Positions 10,592 through 22,386 of a stretch of 64,000 nucleotides of DNA are shown here, in pieces. The stretch lies in assembly GCA_016124665.1 (NCBI GenBank), contig WGNH01000009.1, positions 62,001 through 126,000 on the forward strand, read 5' to 3'. The DNA comes from Alphaproteobacteria bacterium (GTDB taxonomy: Bacteria; Pseudomonadota; Alphaproteobacteria; Caulobacterales; Maricaulaceae). Every line of letters begins with the position of its first letter. Within the stretch, counting starts at the first letter, position 1. A program made the position numbers and the translations under genes. A model generated the notes under the pieces. That model had not been told where the DNA came from. It saw nothing but the letters and a program-made list of their open reading frames with translations, and did not search any database.

Positions 10592-11281
10592 TCAGCGGGA
10601 TTCTGCGGCCCTTTCGTCCCTCACTGCGGCATAGGCGGCATTAATCGCCGCCATTTTGTCCACAGCAAGGCGCTGCAATTCTGCCGGAACACCACGTGCC
10701 ATCAAGGCGTCAGGATGGTTTCGGGCGGCCATGCGGCGATAAGCGCGCTTCAATTCCTCGTCATCGGCATCGGGATTGACGTCCAGAATGACATAGGGAT
10801 CACTGGAATCGACCAGCCCATGCGACATGCGCATGCGCCGGAATTCCCTCGCTGTGAAGCCGAATATCTCCGCAACGGTTTGCAGATAGACCAATTCGTC
10901 CTCTGTAACCGCCCCGTCCGCCTTGGCGATGTGGAACAGGCCGTCGAGCACATCCTCCAGCACTGCCGGGTGCTGGCGGAAGCGCCGCGCCAGCCGCCGC
11001 GCATAGCCGTCAAATCCCAGAGTGGTTTCCTTGGCGAGATTGAAAACCCGGGTCAGAACCTCAGCCCCGTCAGGCGGCGCGCGGAAGACCTGCTGGAAAG
11101 CGGCGATTTCATTGCGCGTGACCACGCCGTCCGCCTTTGCCATCTTTGCGCCCAGACCGATCAGGGCGATGGCAAAATCCGCATCATCGACGCGGTGGCC
11201 GGGGCCGCAATCCTCGCCCTCGCAATCAAAGGGGTCGGGCTCACCGGTAATGAAGTCTGTCAGCTTGCGCCAGAAGCCCAT
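10592..11281 (-). CDS. TerB/DjlA-like protein with C-terminal DnaJ domain
   Basis: [13 protein letters not shown]..., TerB-like helices ([22 protein letters not shown]), then [31 protein letters not shown] (J domain, HPD). Confidence 0.85.
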   Translation of the reverse strand: MGFWRKLTDFITGEPDPFDCEGEDCGPGHRVDDADFAIALIGLGAKMAKADGVVTRNEIAAFQQVFRAPPDGAEVLTRVFNLAKETTLGFDGYARRLARRFRQHPAVLEDVLDGLFHIAKADGAVTEDELVYLQTVAEIFGFTAREFRRMRMSHGLVDSSDPYVILDVNPDADDEELKRAYRRMAARNHPDALMARGVPAELQRLAVDKMAAINAAYAAVRDERAAESR

Positions 11282-11333
11282 GAGTCTAGTCTCCGTCTCT
11301 CCATGTAACGCCGCTGGCTGGGGAATAGAAGGC

Positions 11334-14300
11334 GTGTCAGGCACCTGGGAATTCTGGATTGATCGCGGCGGCACATTCACGGACGTGATTGCGCGCCAGC
11401 CTGATGGCCGCTTGCGGGCGCTCAAGCTGTTGTCGGAGAGCCCGGACTATCCCGATGCCGCCTCAGAAGGCGTCCGCCGCATGCTTGGCCTTTCGCCGGA
11501 TGAGGCGATCCCGGCGGCACAGATCAATGCCGTGAAAATGGGCACAACAGTGGCCACCAATGCCCTGCTGGAGCGAAAGGGGGCCGAGACCTGCTTTTTG
11601 GTCACAGAAGGGTTTGAGGATTTGCTGGTCATCGGCGATCAGACCCGACCGGACATCTTTGCCATGGCGATTGACCGGCCCTCGCCCCTGCACCACCACA
11701 TCGTCACCACAACGGCGCGGATGGATCCCGATGGCAGGGAGATCCGGCCCGTTGACGCAGAAGCGCTCCGGGCCGCGCTTGCCGCCGCAAAAGCCAAGGG
11801 CACGCGCACCTGTGCGATCGCCCTCATGCATTCCTACGCAAATACTTCACATGAGAAATATATTGCTTCCCTGGCGTTGGAAGCCGGGTTCGAAACCATC
11901 ATCTGTTCGAGTGAGGCCAGCCCTCTGGTCAAGATCGTGCCCCGTGCCTCTACGGCCGTGCTGGATGCCTATCTGACGCCGGTGCTCCGCGAATATGCCG
12001 GGCGGGTTGCGAGCCGGATGGAAGGGGCACCGCTGTATTTCATGCAATCCTCCGGGGGGCTGACATCAGCGGACCAGTTCGCGGCACGGGATGCCGTTCT
12101 GTCAGGGCCGGCTGGCGGTGTGGCAGGGATGGCGAAGACGGCGCAGGCGGCCGGTTATCCGCGTGTCATCGGGTTTGATATGGGCGGAACCTCCACGGAC
12201 GTCTCCCGCTATGACGGGGATCAATACGCCCGCGTCAGCGAAGCGAAAATCGCCGGCCAGCGTCTGCGCGCGCCCATGCTGGCGGTGCATACGGTTGCCG
12301 CCGGAGGTGGCTCTGTCCTGAGCTTTGATGGTGAACGCACGCGCGTCGGTCCCGACAGTGCAGGCGCCCTGCCCGGCCCGGCAGGGTATGGACGCAGCGG
12401 GCCGGCCACTGTGACCGACGCCAATATCGTGCTGGGACGCATCCAGCCGGATCACTTTCCGCGGACTTTCGGGGAGGACGGGCGGTCCGCTCTTGATCTG
12501 CCGGCCAGCCGCAAGGCGCTCGATGCGCTGGCGCGCCAGACCGGGCTGGGGTCGGCTGAAAATGCCGCCGAGGGCTTCCTCGCCGTTGCGGTGGAAAACA
12601 TGGCGCAGGCGATCAAGCAGATCTCCATAGGCGAAGGTGTGGACCCTGCCCGCTATGCGCTTTCAGCCTTTGGCGGCGCGGGCGGACAGCATGCCTGCAA
12701 AGTCGCCGAAGCCATCGGTATGACAACCGTCCTGATCCATCCCTATGCCGGGCTGTTGTCGGCGCTCGGGATTGGCCTGGCCGAGCTTCGGGAAACCCGC
12801 GAAGCGGCCGTCGAGGATGCGTTTGATACTGCGTTTGATGTGGCGTGCAGGACCGCCCGCCAGCTGGGCGATGCGGCCCGTTCCACCTTGCTGGATCAGG
12901 GCGCTGGGGCTGACACGGTCCGCGTCAAAAGCCGTCTGCGCTTGCGTGTGTCGGGCTCTGATACTGCCATTGCGGTGTCATTGTCTGATGCGGCCGACAT
13001 GCAGACCGGATTCCGGGCCGCTCACGAGCGCCTTTTCGGCTTCGTGCCGGAGGGCGAATTGATCATCGAGTCGGTCGCTGCAGAGGCCGAGGCGGACCCT
13101 CCCGGGGCAAGTGGCTGGATGATTGATCTGCCGCATGGCGGAGAGGCTATTGCGGTCACGGAGACCCGCCGGGTTTTCCATCAGGGACATTGGCAGGACT
13201 GGCCGGTCTACCGGCTGGATGAAATGGCGGCGGGTGCGCAACTGGCAGGCCCGGCCCTCATCGTCGAGCCCAACTCGACCATTATTGTCGAACCCGGCTG
13301 GCGGGCAAAGCGTCAGCCGGATGGTATGCTGGTTCTGGAATATGAGGGCAGCGGCAAAACCGGCGATGCCGACACGGCGCTCAATCCCGTCCGGCTGGAG
13401 CTTTTCAACAAGCGATTCATGTCGGTGGCAGAACAGATGGGCGTCACGCTGGAGCGCACGGCACACTCGGTGAACATGAAGGAGCGGCTGGATTTTTCCT
13501 GTGCTGTATTTGATGCCGATGGCGGTCTCGTGGCCAATGCCCCGCACATGCCGGTGCATCTCGGTTCGATGTCGGCGAGTGTGAAAGCGGCCGCATCCGC
13601 CCATCCTGATCTTGGCCCGGGGGATGCTGTCGCAGTGAATGCGCCCTATGAGGGCGGCACGCATTTACCCGACATCACCGTGGTCGTGCCAGTGCATGAC
13701 GAGCTGTCGGGGGAACGTCTCTTCTATGTTGCGGCGCGCGGACATCATGCTGATGTCGGCGGCATAGCGCCCGGTTCCATGCCGCCTTTTTCAACCTCCA
13801 TCGAAGAAGAAGGCATTTCCTTTGCTAACGAATTAATTCTGCGCAAAGGGCAGTTCCAGACTGATGCCGTCCGCAATACGCTGACGGCCGGCCGCTGGCC
13901 GGCGCGCAATCCGGACCAGAATATTGCCGATCTCAAAGCCCAGCTGGCGGCGTGTGCAAAAGGCGCAGCGGAGTTGAAACGCATGGTGGCCGATCACGGC
14001 CGGGACGTGGTTGCGGCCTATATGGGCCATGTCCAGGATAATGCCGAGCGGGCGGTCAGGCGGGTGATCGAAGCGCTGGATGATGGCAGCGCCACCATCA
14101 GCATGGATGATGGCGCTCAGATCCAGGTCGCCATCCGTGTGAACAAGGCGGCGCGATCGGCCGTCATCGATTTTACCGGCACGAGCGCGCAGCTTGCCAA
14201 TAATTTCAATGCCCCGTCCAGCGTTGCGCGAGCGGCTGTGCTCTATGTTTTCCGCTGTCTGGTCGGCGATCAGATCCCGCTTAATGAGGGCTGCCTCAAG

Positions 14301-14924
14301 CCTCTGGAGTTGATCATCCCGGAGGGCTGCCTGCTGAATCCGCAATACCCGGCCGCCGTTGTGGCCGGCAATGTCGAAACCAGCCAGATGGTCGTCGATG
14401 CCCTCTTTGCCGCAACAGGCCGGATGGCCGCGGCCCAGGGGACGATGAACAATCTGACGTTCGGCAATGAACGGCACCAGTATTACGAGACAATCTGCGG
14501 CGGCTCGGGAGCCGGCATCGGTCCGGAGGGAGAAGGCTTTGCCGGAACGGATGCCATTCATACCCATATGACCAATTCGCGCATGACGGACCCGGAAGTG
14601 CTGGAACGGCGCTATCCGGTGCGCGTCATCCATCACCGGATACGGTCCGGCTCGGCCGGCACGGGTGAGTATACCGGCGGGAACGGCTCGGTCCGGTGCC
14701 TCGAATTTCTGGAAACCATGGACGTGGCGCTGCTGTCTTCGCACCGGCGCAAAGCGCCCGCCGGACTGTCCGGTGGCGGAGATGCGAAATGGGGTGCACA
14801 GCGCGTTATCCGCGCGGATGGCAAAAGCGAAGGTCTGGAAGGGCTGTTTTCGATCCAGGTTCATCCGGGCGACCGCATCGAGATCGAAACGCCCGGCGGC
14901 GGAGGTTTTGGAAAGGCCTGTTAG
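11334..14924 (+). CDS. 5-oxoprolinase (fused HyuA/HyuB hydantoinase subunits)
   Basis: GTG start; [44 protein letters not shown]; HyuB half [38 protein letters not shown]. Confidence 0.93.
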   Translation: MSGTWEFWIDRGGTFTDVIARQPDGRLRALKLLSESPDYPDAASEGVRRMLGLSPDEAIPAAQINAVKMGTTVATNALLERKGAETCFLVTEGFEDLLVIGDQTRPDIFAMAIDRPSPLHHHIVTTTARMDPDGREIRPVDAEALRAALAAAKAKGTRTCAIALMHSYANTSHEKYIASLALEAGFETIICSSEASPLVKIVPRASTAVLDAYLTPVLREYAGRVASRMEGAPLYFMQSSGGLTSADQFAARDAVLSGPAGGVAGMAKTAQAAGYPRVIGFDMGGTSTDVSRYDGDQYARVSEAKIAGQRLRAPMLAVHTVAAGGGSVLSFDGERTRVGPDSAGALPGPAGYGRSGPATVTDANIVLGRIQPDHFPRTFGEDGRSALDLPASRKALDALARQTGLGSAENAAEGFLAVAVENMAQAIKQISIGEGVDPARYALSAFGGAGGQHACKVAEAIGMTTVLIHPYAGLLSALGIGLAELRETREAAVEDAFDTAFDVACRTARQLGDAARSTLLDQGAGADTVRVKSRLRLRVSGSDTAIAVSLSDAADMQTGFRAAHERLFGFVPEGELIIESVAAEAEADPPGASGWMIDLPHGGEAIAVTETRRVFHQGHWQDWPVYRLDEMAAGAQLAGPALIVEPNSTIIVEPGWRAKRQPDGMLVLEYEGSGKTGDADTALNPVRLELFNKRFMSVAEQMGVTLERTAHSVNMKERLDFSCAVFDADGGLVANAPHMPVHLGSMSASVKAAASAHPDLGPGDAVAVNAPYEGGTHLPDITVVVPVHDELSGERLFYVAARGHHADVGGIAPGSMPPFSTSIEEEGISFANELILRKGQFQTDAVRNTLTAGRWPARNPDQNIADLKAQLAACAKGAAELKRMVADHGRDVVAAYMGHVQDNAERAVRRVIEALDDGSATISMDDGAQIQVAIRVNKAARSAVIDFTGTSAQLANNFNAPSSVARAAVLYVFRCLVGDQIPLNEGCLKPLELIIPEGCLLNPQYPAAVVAGNVETSQMVVDALFAATGRMAAAQGTMNNLTFGNERHQYYETICGGSGAGIGPEGEGFAGTDAIHTHMTNSRMTDPEVLERRYPVRVIHHRIRSGSAGTGEYTGGNGSVRCLEFLETMDVALLSSHRRKAPAGLSGGGDAKWGAQRVIRADGKSEGLEGLFSIQVHPGDRIEIETPGGGGFGKAC

Positions 14925-15084
14925 GGCGAAATCCGGGCATTTCTACCTCGAACCCCTTATTATTAAACATGTTTAATCCGGCAATCCGAACCGGCTGAGC
15001 CTGCGTAGAGAGGGATGTCTGACGTTAACGCGTCGAGGCTGGGGGCCTGTTGGCCCCGTCCCCCCGAACTCAGGAGTTTTATTC

Positions 15085-15603
15085 ATGCGCAATCTTCTTC
15101 TTACCGCCGCTGCCGCCGCTGTTCTGGCCGCGCCGGCCTTCGCCGGTGATCAAGCCGCCGCCGCCAAGGTCGACCATCATGCGTCGATGCAGGGCGACAT
15201 TGTCGAAACCGCCATCAATGCCGGCTCCTTCACCACCCTCGTCGCTGCCGTTCAGGCTGCGGGCCTGGTCGAAACCCTGCAGGGCGAGGGTCCGTTCACC
15301 GTCTTCGCGCCAACCGATGAGGCGTTTGCCGCGCTTGGCGAAGACACGATCAACACCCTTCTACAGCCGGAAAACCGTGACCAGCTGGTTTCCATTCTGA
15401 CCTACCATGTTGTGCCGGGCGAATACTTTGCGGGCGATCTGGCCGGACAATCCCTGTCCGTCGCGTCCGTCCAGGGCGATACCATCGACATTGATGCTAC
15501 CGGTGACGCCGTCCTGATTGACGGTGCCACTGTGATTTCTGCGGATGTCGATGCATCCAATGGCGTCATTCACGTCATCAATCAGGTGATCATGCCCGAC
15601 TAG
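15085..15603 (+). CDS. Exported fasciclin-domain protein
   Basis: Signal peptide; FTVFAPTDEAFAAL, LTYHVVPGEY, GVIHVINQVIMPD (FAS1 motifs). Confidence 0.92.
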   Translation: MRNLLLTAAAAAVLAAPAFAGDQAAAAKVDHHASMQGDIVETAINAGSFTTLVAAVQAAGLVETLQGEGPFTVFAPTDEAFAALGEDTINTLLQPENRDQLVSILTYHVVPGEYFAGDLAGQSLSVASVQGDTIDIDATGDAVLIDGATVISADVDASNGVIHVINQVIMPD

Positions 15604-15676
15604 ATGAGAGGCAGATCATATTGAAAACGGGAGTGTGGCTGTCCCTTCCCTGTCCTTAAAGCCCGCTTCCGAATAC

Positions 15677-15716
15677 CGCCCGCAGACGCGCCCCGTCTGC
15701 GGGCGCACCTTTTCTG
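15677..15716 (+). terminator. Rho-independent terminator after the fasciclin gene
   Basis: Perfect 12-bp stem CGCCCGCAGACG/CGTCTGCGGGCG followed by CACCTTTTC. Confidence 0.75.
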
Positions 15717-15717
15717 G

Positions 15718-16755
15718 CTAGAGTATTTCGTCCTCATCGAACAAGGGATGGCCTTCAAAGGCCTGTTCCAGCCCGGTGTGACCGTCCTCTGTCCGGGGCT
15801 TGACGATTTCCGCTATGTGAAACAACGCATCGCCTTCATTCATCACCGGCAACATGGTCCGGCCGATAATGATGCCGGTCACAGGCGAGAGCACTTCAAC
15901 CTCCCGGTCACCCAGAGGGTCAGCCAGGGCGGCAATCACTTCACCTTCCTCGATCCAGGCACCAATTGTCTTGAAGGCGCGCAGTACACCGCCCATCGGC
16001 GCCCTGACCCATTCGGATGACTGGCTGATATCCGGCGTGAGCGGCGAGCGGATGCCTTTCGCCTGACGGATCATTCCGATCTCCCGAAGAACGCGTAAAA
16101 TGCCGGTGACGCCGATCCGCAGCGCGGTTTCGTCAAACCGCAGGGCTTCACCACACTCATAGACCAGTACATCCTTGCCCAGCTCCCGCGCAGCATGACG
16201 CAGGGAGCCGTCACGCAATTTCGACACCATGATGACCGGCGGCGCAAAAGCCTTCGCCAGTTCCATGGCCCGTTTTGACCCACCGTCAATGCGGATCTGG
16301 GGCAGGTTGACGCGGTGTTCTGCTGCCGAATGCAGATCAATGCCGACATCACAGCGCGCAACGATCTCGGCCATGAAGAGTTTTGCCAGACGCGCGGCGA
16401 GCGAGCCCTTGGCGGCCCCCGGAAAGGACCGGTTCAAATCGCGCCGGTCTGGCAGATAGCGGGTGTGATTGATGAATCCGAATGTATTGACAATGGGAAC
16501 ACAAATCAGCGTGCCGCTCAGCGATTTCAGCTGTTTGGTCCGGACCAGACGGCGGATGATTTCGACGCCGATGATTTCATCGCCATGGATCGCGCCGGAC
16601 ACAAAGACGGTCGGTCCCGGCTTCCTGCCATGAATGATCATGACCGTCATGGTGACGGGTGTATGATCGGACAGGACCGCAACCGGCAATTCTATTTTTG
16701 CGCGCGTCCCAGGCGCGATCGTGTGACCGGCAAATTCAAATGACGGCTGGTTCAC
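15718..16755 (-). CDS. Succinylglutamate desuccinylase/aspartoacylase family protein
   Basis: [46 protein letters not shown] zinc-carboxypeptidase-like motifs. Confidence 0.88.
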   Translation of the reverse strand: MNQPSFEFAGHTIAPGTRAKIELPVAVLSDHTPVTMTVMIIHGRKPGPTVFVSGAIHGDEIIGVEIIRRLVRTKQLKSLSGTLICVPIVNTFGFINHTRYLPDRRDLNRSFPGAAKGSLAARLAKLFMAEIVARCDVGIDLHSAAEHRVNLPQIRIDGGSKRAMELAKAFAPPVIMVSKLRDGSLRHAARELGKDVLVYECGEALRFDETALRIGVTGILRVLREIGMIRQAKGIRSPLTPDISQSSEWVRAPMGGVLRAFKTIGAWIEEGEVIAALADPLGDREVEVLSPVTGIIIGRTMLPVMNEGDALFHIAEIVKPRTEDGHTGLEQAFEGHPLFDEDEIL

Positions 16756-17657
16756 CCCGTGCCCTTCGTTTTGGTCTTTCCCGGTTTTGCGGTTTTCTCG
16801 ATCAGATCAATGATCTGACCGGCAATATCAAAACCTGTTGCGCCTTCAATGCCCTCCAGCCCCGGCGAGGAATTGACTTCCATCACCACCGGGCCGTGAT
16901 TGGACCGCAGCATGTCCACACCACAGACGTGCAGTCCCATGATCTTGGCCGCACGCACAGCCGTTGCCCGCTCTTCCGGCGTAATCTTGATCTTCGAAGC
17001 ACCCCCCCCGCGATGCAGGTTGGAGCGGAATTCCCCCTCCCCGCCCTGGCGCTTCATCGCGGCGACAACCTTGCCGCCGACCACGATGGTGCGGATATCG
17101 GCCCCGCCGGCTTCCTTGATGAATTCCTGCACCAGAATATTCACCTTGGCGCCCCGGAAGGCCTCGATCACCGACTTGGCCGACCGGCGCGTCTCGGCCA
17201 GCACCACGCCGACGCCCTGGGTTCCCTCGAGCAGTTTGATGACCACGGGCTCGCCGCCCACCATGTCCAGCAGGTGATCCAGTTGGCGCGTGTCATGCGC
17301 GAAGGCCGTTACCGGAAGACCGATCCCTTCCCGGGACAATAATTGCAGCGAACGCAGCTTGTCTCGGGAGCGGTTGATGGCCACGGACTCCGCCAGCGTC
17401 CAGGCGCCGGTCATTTCAAACTGGCGGACAACCGCTGTGCCATAGGCCGTGATCGAGGTTCCAATCCGAGGAATGACGGCATCATATCTTGGCAGCTTTT
17501 CACCGCGGTAATGCAGGGCCGGACGATGGGAGGTAATATTCATGTAGATGCGCAGCGTATCCAGCACATCGATTTCATGGCCGCGGGCTTCCGCCGCCTC
17601 GACAAGCCGCCGATGCGAATAGAGGTCCGGGTTCCGGCATAGAAGAGCTAGACGCAT
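16752..17657 (-). CDS. rimK: RimK-type alpha-L-glutamate ligase (ATP-grasp)
   Basis: 301 aa; [61 protein letters not shown]. Confidence 0.93.
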   Translation of the reverse strand: MRLALLCRNPDLYSHRRLVEAAEARGHEIDVLDTLRIYMNITSHRPALHYRGEKLPRYDAVIPRIGTSITAYGTAVVRQFEMTGAWTLAESVAINRSRDKLRSLQLLSREGIGLPVTAFAHDTRQLDHLLDMVGGEPVVIKLLEGTQGVGVVLAETRRSAKSVIEAFRGAKVNILVQEFIKEAGGADIRTIVVGGKVVAAMKRQGGEGEFRSNLHRGGGASKIKITPEERATAVRAAKIMGLHVCGVDMLRSNHGPVVMEVNSSPGLEGIEGATGFDIAGQIIDLIEKTAKPGKTKTKGTG

Positions 17658-17705
17658 GACGTTTCCAATGGTGGCTTCTGTTCAATTATGACGTGCATGA
17701 AAAGG

Positions 17706-18146
17706 TTATCGGCCGCAGAGATACGAGGCTGACGGATCAATCAGCGTTCGGCCACTCAGTGCCGTGCGCCCCAGTAGCATACGAAAGCCCATCTCGTCAC
17801 GCCGGGAGAGTGTAAGGTCGATCGGCCAGGTACGGCTGCCCAGCTTCAAGCGCGTCCGGATGAGAAAGCGTTTGGTGATCTGACCGTTGGATGACCGGAT
17901 CAGGCGTTCATCGACCACCGGGGCTTCGCAAAAAATACGCTTTACATTATTCTTCTGCAGCGGATGCAGTTCGAACCGCACCCATTTCACGCCGTCTTTT
18001 TCAAATGGCTTGATGTCCCATGCATGGACGGCAGACGTGCGCGCGCCAGTGTCGATCTTGGCCTTGATGCGCGCATCCTCGAATTCCGGCAGCACGACCC
18101 ACTCGCGCCAGCCAATCGTGAACTGGGATTTGCGGGGGGCGGAAAT
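17706..18146 (-). CDS. RimB/YgiD-like retropepsin-type ATP-dependent zinc protease family; conserved N-terminus requires a non-canonical start (ATT at 18144-18146), the canonical-start ORF is 17706..18095
   Basis: ISAPRKSQFTIGWREWVVLPEFEDARIKAKIDTGARTSAVHA...; no ATG/GTG/TTG between the upstream TAG and the GWREWV motif. Confidence 0.72.
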   Translation of the reverse strand: MSAPRKSQFTIGWREWVVLPEFEDARIKAKIDTGARTSAVHAWDIKPFEKDGVKWVRFELHPLQKNNVKRIFCEAPVVDERLIRSSNGQITKRFLIRTRLKLGSRTWPIDLTLSRRDEMGFRMLLGRTALSGRTLIDPSASYLCGR

Positions 18147-18149
18147 CGC

Positions 18150-18755
18150 CTAATCCCCCAACCAACCCTGGAAAGTGACGCCCTCGAAGATGACATCCCC
18201 GATTTTCAGATCGCCCGTGAGTGCAGACGACGAGCTGGGATCGCCATTCATCATCTGCCGGATCTGGTCCATCTGCCATTGGCCTTCAAACCGGATCTCG
18301 CCCAACACTTCGTGCTGGCCCGCGAATGCCATGCCTTCATCGGATATGCGGAATATTTCCGGGGTCAGGCTGTAGGTGACCTCGTAATAGGTATTTCCAA
18401 GCTCGCCGATGCCTGTCGGGCTGGACGTGTCATCAAACCCCACACCTATGGGCGGCCAGGAATCCGGCTCGCCATTCATATAGGCTTCGATTTCCCAATC
18501 CATGGCCAGTGAGATGCTGGACATCTGGATGGGGCCGATGGCGACATCGTCATAGGGCAGGAAATAGCCGAATATTTCCTCGGAAAGGGTATAGGATTGA
18601 CCGGTCAGATCTGGCGCGATGGAAGATAATTCGACATCCGTCTGGACCGATCCCGGTGCGGGTTGCGCATTCGTCGCGGAGCTATCGCAAGCGGCCAGTG
18701 CCAAAAGCGAAATGAAACCTGTTCCAAATGTCCTGAACATCTGATTCCCTTTCAT
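18150..18755 (-). CDS. Predicted lipoprotein, function unknown
   Basis: 201 aa with signal peptide and LALAAC lipobox. Confidence 0.65.
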   Translation of the reverse strand: MKGNQMFRTFGTGFISLLALAACDSSATNAQPAPGSVQTDVELSSIAPDLTGQSYTLSEEIFGYFLPYDDVAIGPIQMSSISLAMDWEIEAYMNGEPDSWPPIGVGFDDTSSPTGIGELGNTYYEVTYSLTPEIFRISDEGMAFAGQHEVLGEIRFEGQWQMDQIRQMMNGDPSSSSALTGDLKIGDVIFEGVTFQGWLGD

Positions 18756-18883
18756 GGTTCCCGGAATAGTAAGCCAGACTGCAAAAGGACACCATTGCTT
18801 CCAGAGTGGAAAAACGGGGTTTTCGGTGATCCGCCTATTGCTGAATGCTATCTATCCCATATTGGCGGCAAAGGAGACCTGTC

Positions 18884-19735
18884 ATGACAACGATCAGACC
18901 ACTTGTGCATCTTGAACCCGGCATGGCCGCCAGCGACGGGGCCGGAGTAAAACTGAACCGGCTTCTGGGAACACCCCGCCTGCCGCAAATCGACCCTTTT
19001 CTGATGCTGGACAATTTTCATTCCGACAATCCGGATGATTATCTCGCCGGCTTCCCGCCGCATCCTCATCGCGGCTTTGAAACCGTGACCTACATGTTTG
19101 CGGGCCGTATGCGGCACAAGGACAATAAAGGTCATGAAGGCGTGATCGAACAAGGCGGTGTGCAATGGATGACGGCCGCCGGCGGTATCGTCCATTCGGA
19201 AATGCCGGAACAGGAGGACGGGCTGATGTCCGGCTTCCAGTTGTGGATCAATCTGCCACGCGCGGAGAAAATGAAGCCCGCAGGCTATCAGGAATACCGT
19301 GCCGATCAGATCCCCACGGATACACGTGACGGCGCAGTAGCGAAAATCGTTGCCGGGACGACGTCGACGGGTGTCGAGGGCCCGGTGAGGAATATCACGG
19401 TCCAGCCCTTCTTCGCCGAAATCCATCTCGAAGCCGGAGCCGTCTATGAAGAGCCGCTGCCCGCGGATCATTCGGCCATCGCCGCGGTTCATGACGGGGC
19501 CATCCTGTTGCCGCGGACCGGCAGCGAGGCACCAATGGCCGTCAATCGCGGCGAGCTGGGCGTGCTGGGCGAAGGGAGCCTGACGCGGCTGGAAGCGGGC
19601 CCGGATGGCGCACGCCTGTTGCTGATTGCGGCGAAACCCTTGCGGGAGCCCGTCGCCCGCGGCGGACCTTTCGTGATGAATACGGAAGGCGAAGTCCGCC
19701 AGGCAATGCTGGATTACCAGACGGGGCGGTTCTAG
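18884..19735 (+). CDS. Pirin-family protein
   Basis: [68 protein letters not shown]. Confidence 0.95.
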   Translation: MTTIRPLVHLEPGMAASDGAGVKLNRLLGTPRLPQIDPFLMLDNFHSDNPDDYLAGFPPHPHRGFETVTYMFAGRMRHKDNKGHEGVIEQGGVQWMTAAGGIVHSEMPEQEDGLMSGFQLWINLPRAEKMKPAGYQEYRADQIPTDTRDGAVAKIVAGTTSTGVEGPVRNITVQPFFAEIHLEAGAVYEEPLPADHSAIAAVHDGAILLPRTGSEAPMAVNRGELGVLGEGSLTRLEAGPDGARLLLIAAKPLREPVARGGPFVMNTEGEVRQAMLDYQTGRF

Positions 19736-22386
19736 GCCGCATCCTTCTTGGCCTCTGTCTTCGGATCGTATCCGAGGATGGGGGCCAGTGCCTTTTCGGC
19801 CTGCTTCAGCGTCCAGCCCTTGCGCCGCGCATAATCGGCGACCTGGTCCTCGCCGATACGGCCGACCACGAAATATTCGCTGTCCGGATGCGCCAGATAG
19901 AGGCCGGAGACTGATGATGGCGGAGTCATGGCGAAATTCTCGGTGAGCTCGACACCGCAGGTGGCAGGCGCGTCCAGCAATTCAAACAGGGTCAGTTTTT
20001 CCGAGTGGTCGGGCTGTGAGGGATAGCCGGGCGCCGGGCGGATGCCCTGATAGGCTTCCCGGATCAGATCGGCATTGGAAAGGGATTCCTGGGGTACATA
20101 CCCCCAGATTTCCTTGCGCACGCGCTCGTGCAGATATTCCGCCAGTGCCTCGGCGATCCGGTCGGAGAGGGCCGCGAACATGATGGCGGAATAATCGTCA
20201 TTATCCGCCCGGAATTGCGCGATAATGTCCGGATTATCGCCTGCAGTGACACAGAAGCCGCCAATCCAGTCTGCTCCTTCCGGCGCCAGAAAGTCACTGA
20301 TCGACAGGTGTGGCCGGTCATTCGATTTGGCTGATTGCTGCCGCAGGCCAAAGAAGCTGGCGCGCTTTTCCCTCCGGCTTTCATCTGTCCAGACGGTGAT
20401 GTCATCGCCCTCGCGATTGGCCGGCCATATACCGGCCACGCCGCGCGGCCGCAGCCAGTTTTCGGCAATGATGCGGTCGAGCATGGCCTTGCCATCGGAC
20501 AGCAGGGCGCGGGCCGCTTCTCCACGATTGGGATCATCAAGGATTTGCGGATAGGCGCCCTTGATATCCCAGCTCATGAAAAACGGCGTCCAGTCTATAT
20601 AGGGCACTAGGTCTGCGACGCTGACATCATCTATGACGGTCAGGTCGGGAGTTTTCGGAGCTGCGACGGGCGGGGTTTCAATGGTGTGGCCGTTAGCGCG
20701 AGCGTCTGCAAGCGGGAGCCGGTTGCGGCCAGACTGGGTGCGTGCGCGCACTTCACGGATGCGGGCAAGTTCGTCCTTGACGCCCTTGGCGTAGGCTTCC
20801 CGATCAGACGATAGAAGCTTGGAGACGACGCCGACGGCGCGGCTCGCATCATTGACATGGACGACCGGACCACCGGAATAGGCGGGCTCGATCCGCAACG
20901 CTGTGTGGGCCGGGCTGGTGGTGGCGCCGCCGATCAGCAGCGGCAAGTCAAAACCAAGGCGCTGCATCTCGCTGGCGACATCAACCATTTCGTCGAGGGA
21001 CGGGGTGATGAGACCGGACAGTCCGACAATGTCGGCGCCTTCAGCGATAGCGGTTTCGAGAATGGTCGAGCCCGGCACCATGACGCCGAGATCGACGATC
21101 TCATAGCCATTGCACTGCAGCACGACGCCGACAATATTCTTTCCGATATCATGGACATCGCCCTTCACCGTTGCGAGGACGATCTTGCCATTGGACTTGC
21201 CTTCCAGCCCCGAGCGGCGCTTTTCCTCTTCCAGATAAGGCAGCAGCCAGGCGACGGCCTTCTTCATCACGCGGGCGGACTTGACGACTTGCGGCAGGAA
21301 CATCTTTCCGGCCCCGAACAGATCGCCGACGACATTCATGCCGTCCATCAGCGGCCCTTCTATGACCTCGAGCGGCTTGTCAAAAGCGAGGCGCGCTTCC
21401 TCGGTATCCTCGTCGATATGGTCCGTAATACCGCGGACCAGTGCGTGTTCCAGACGTTTGGCAACGGGCCATTCGCGCCATTCAGCCGTAACTTTCTCGG
21501 CGGCCTCGCCACTGCCGCGATAGCGTTCGGCCATCTCCAGCAGGCGTTCGGAAGCGCCAGCCTTGCGGTTCAGAATGACATCCTCGACCACGTCGCGCAG
21601 TTCGGGGTCAATATCATCATAGATGTCGAGCTGGCCGGCATTGACAATGGCCATGTCGAGCCCGGCCTGAATGGCGTGATAGAGAAAGACCGAGTGCATG
21701 GCGCGGCGGACCGGCTCATTGCCGCGAAAGGAAAAAGACAGGTTGGAGACACCGCCCGAGACATGGGCGTGAGGCAGTTCAGCCCGGATCCGGCGAGTGG
21801 CTTCGATGAAGGCGACGCCATAATCATCATGGTCGGCAATGCCGGTCGCAACGGCAAAGATATTCGGATCGAAGATGATATCGGACGGCTCGAAATCCAG
21901 CTTATCGACCAGCAGGCGGTAAGCGCGCTGGCAGATTGTGAATTTGCGGTCCGAGGTTTCTGCCTGACCGGATTCGTCGAACGCCATGACAACGACTGCC
22001 GCGCCATAGCGCTGGACCAGGCGGGCCTGCTCCAGAAACTGGTCTTCACCCTCCTTCATGCTGATGGAGTTGACGATGGCCTTGCCCTGGACATTTTTCA
22101 GCCCTTCCTCGATCACCTCCCACCGAGAAGAATCGATCATCACCGGCACGCGGGCAATGTCCGGCTCTCCGGCAATCAGGCGCAGGAAAGTCCGCATGGC
22201 GGCTTTTGAATCGAGCAGGCCTTCATCCATATTGATATCAATGATTTGCGCGCCATTCTCGACCTGTTGCCGCGCCACGGAGAGGGCTTCGTTGTAATCC
22301 CCCTCGGTGATCAGCTTGCGGAAGCGCGCCGAGCCGGTGACGTTGGTGCGCTCACCGATGTTTATGAAGGTCTGGGCCGCACTCAT
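19732..22386 (-). CDS. metH: Methionine synthase MetH, pterin-, cobalamin- and activation-domain part
   Basis: [47 protein letters not shown] (B12 site); [17 protein letters not shown] and [15 protein letters not shown] activation domain. Confidence 0.96.
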   Translation of the reverse strand: MSAAQTFINIGERTNVTGSARFRKLITEGDYNEALSVARQQVENGAQIIDINMDEGLLDSKAAMRTFLRLIAGEPDIARVPVMIDSSRWEVIEEGLKNVQGKAIVNSISMKEGEDQFLEQARLVQRYGAAVVVMAFDESGQAETSDRKFTICQRAYRLLVDKLDFEPSDIIFDPNIFAVATGIADHDDYGVAFIEATRRIRAELPHAHVSGGVSNLSFSFRGNEPVRRAMHSVFLYHAIQAGLDMAIVNAGQLDIYDDIDPELRDVVEDVILNRKAGASERLLEMAERYRGSGEAAEKVTAEWREWPVAKRLEHALVRGITDHIDEDTEEARLAFDKPLEVIEGPLMDGMNVVGDLFGAGKMFLPQVVKSARVMKKAVAWLLPYLEEEKRRSGLEGKSNGKIVLATVKGDVHDIGKNIVGVVLQCNGYEIVDLGVMVPGSTILETAIAEGADIVGLSGLITPSLDEMVDVASEMQRLGFDLPLLIGGATTSPAHTALRIEPAYSGGPVVHVNDASRAVGVVSKLLSSDREAYAKGVKDELARIREVRARTQSGRNRLPLADARANGHTIETPPVAAPKTPDLTVIDDVSVADLVPYIDWTPFFMSWDIKGAYPQILDDPNRGEAARALLSDGKAMLDRIIAENWLRPRGVAGIWPANREGDDITVWTDESRREKRASFFGLRQQSAKSNDRPHLSISDFLAPEGADWIGGFCVTAGDNPDIIAQFRADNDDYSAIMFAALSDRIAEALAEYLHERVRKEIWGYVPQESLSNADLIREAYQGIRPAPGYPSQPDHSEKLTLFELLDAPATCGVELTENFAMTPPSSVSGLYLAHPDSEYFVVGRIGEDQVADYARRKGWTLKQAEKALAPILGYDPKTEAKKDAA

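Noticed and set aside
11022-11333. N-terminal extension of the 5-oxoprolinase ORF
   Set aside because: It is antisense to the TerB-DnaJ gene; the family N-terminus starts at the GTG 11334
13833-14864. Long minus ORF (343 aa) within 5-oxoprolinase
   Set aside because: Antisense shadow ORF; the plus strand is an unambiguous enzyme
20857-22209. 450-aa plus ORF opposite metH
   Set aside because: Antisense shadow of a conserved enzyme
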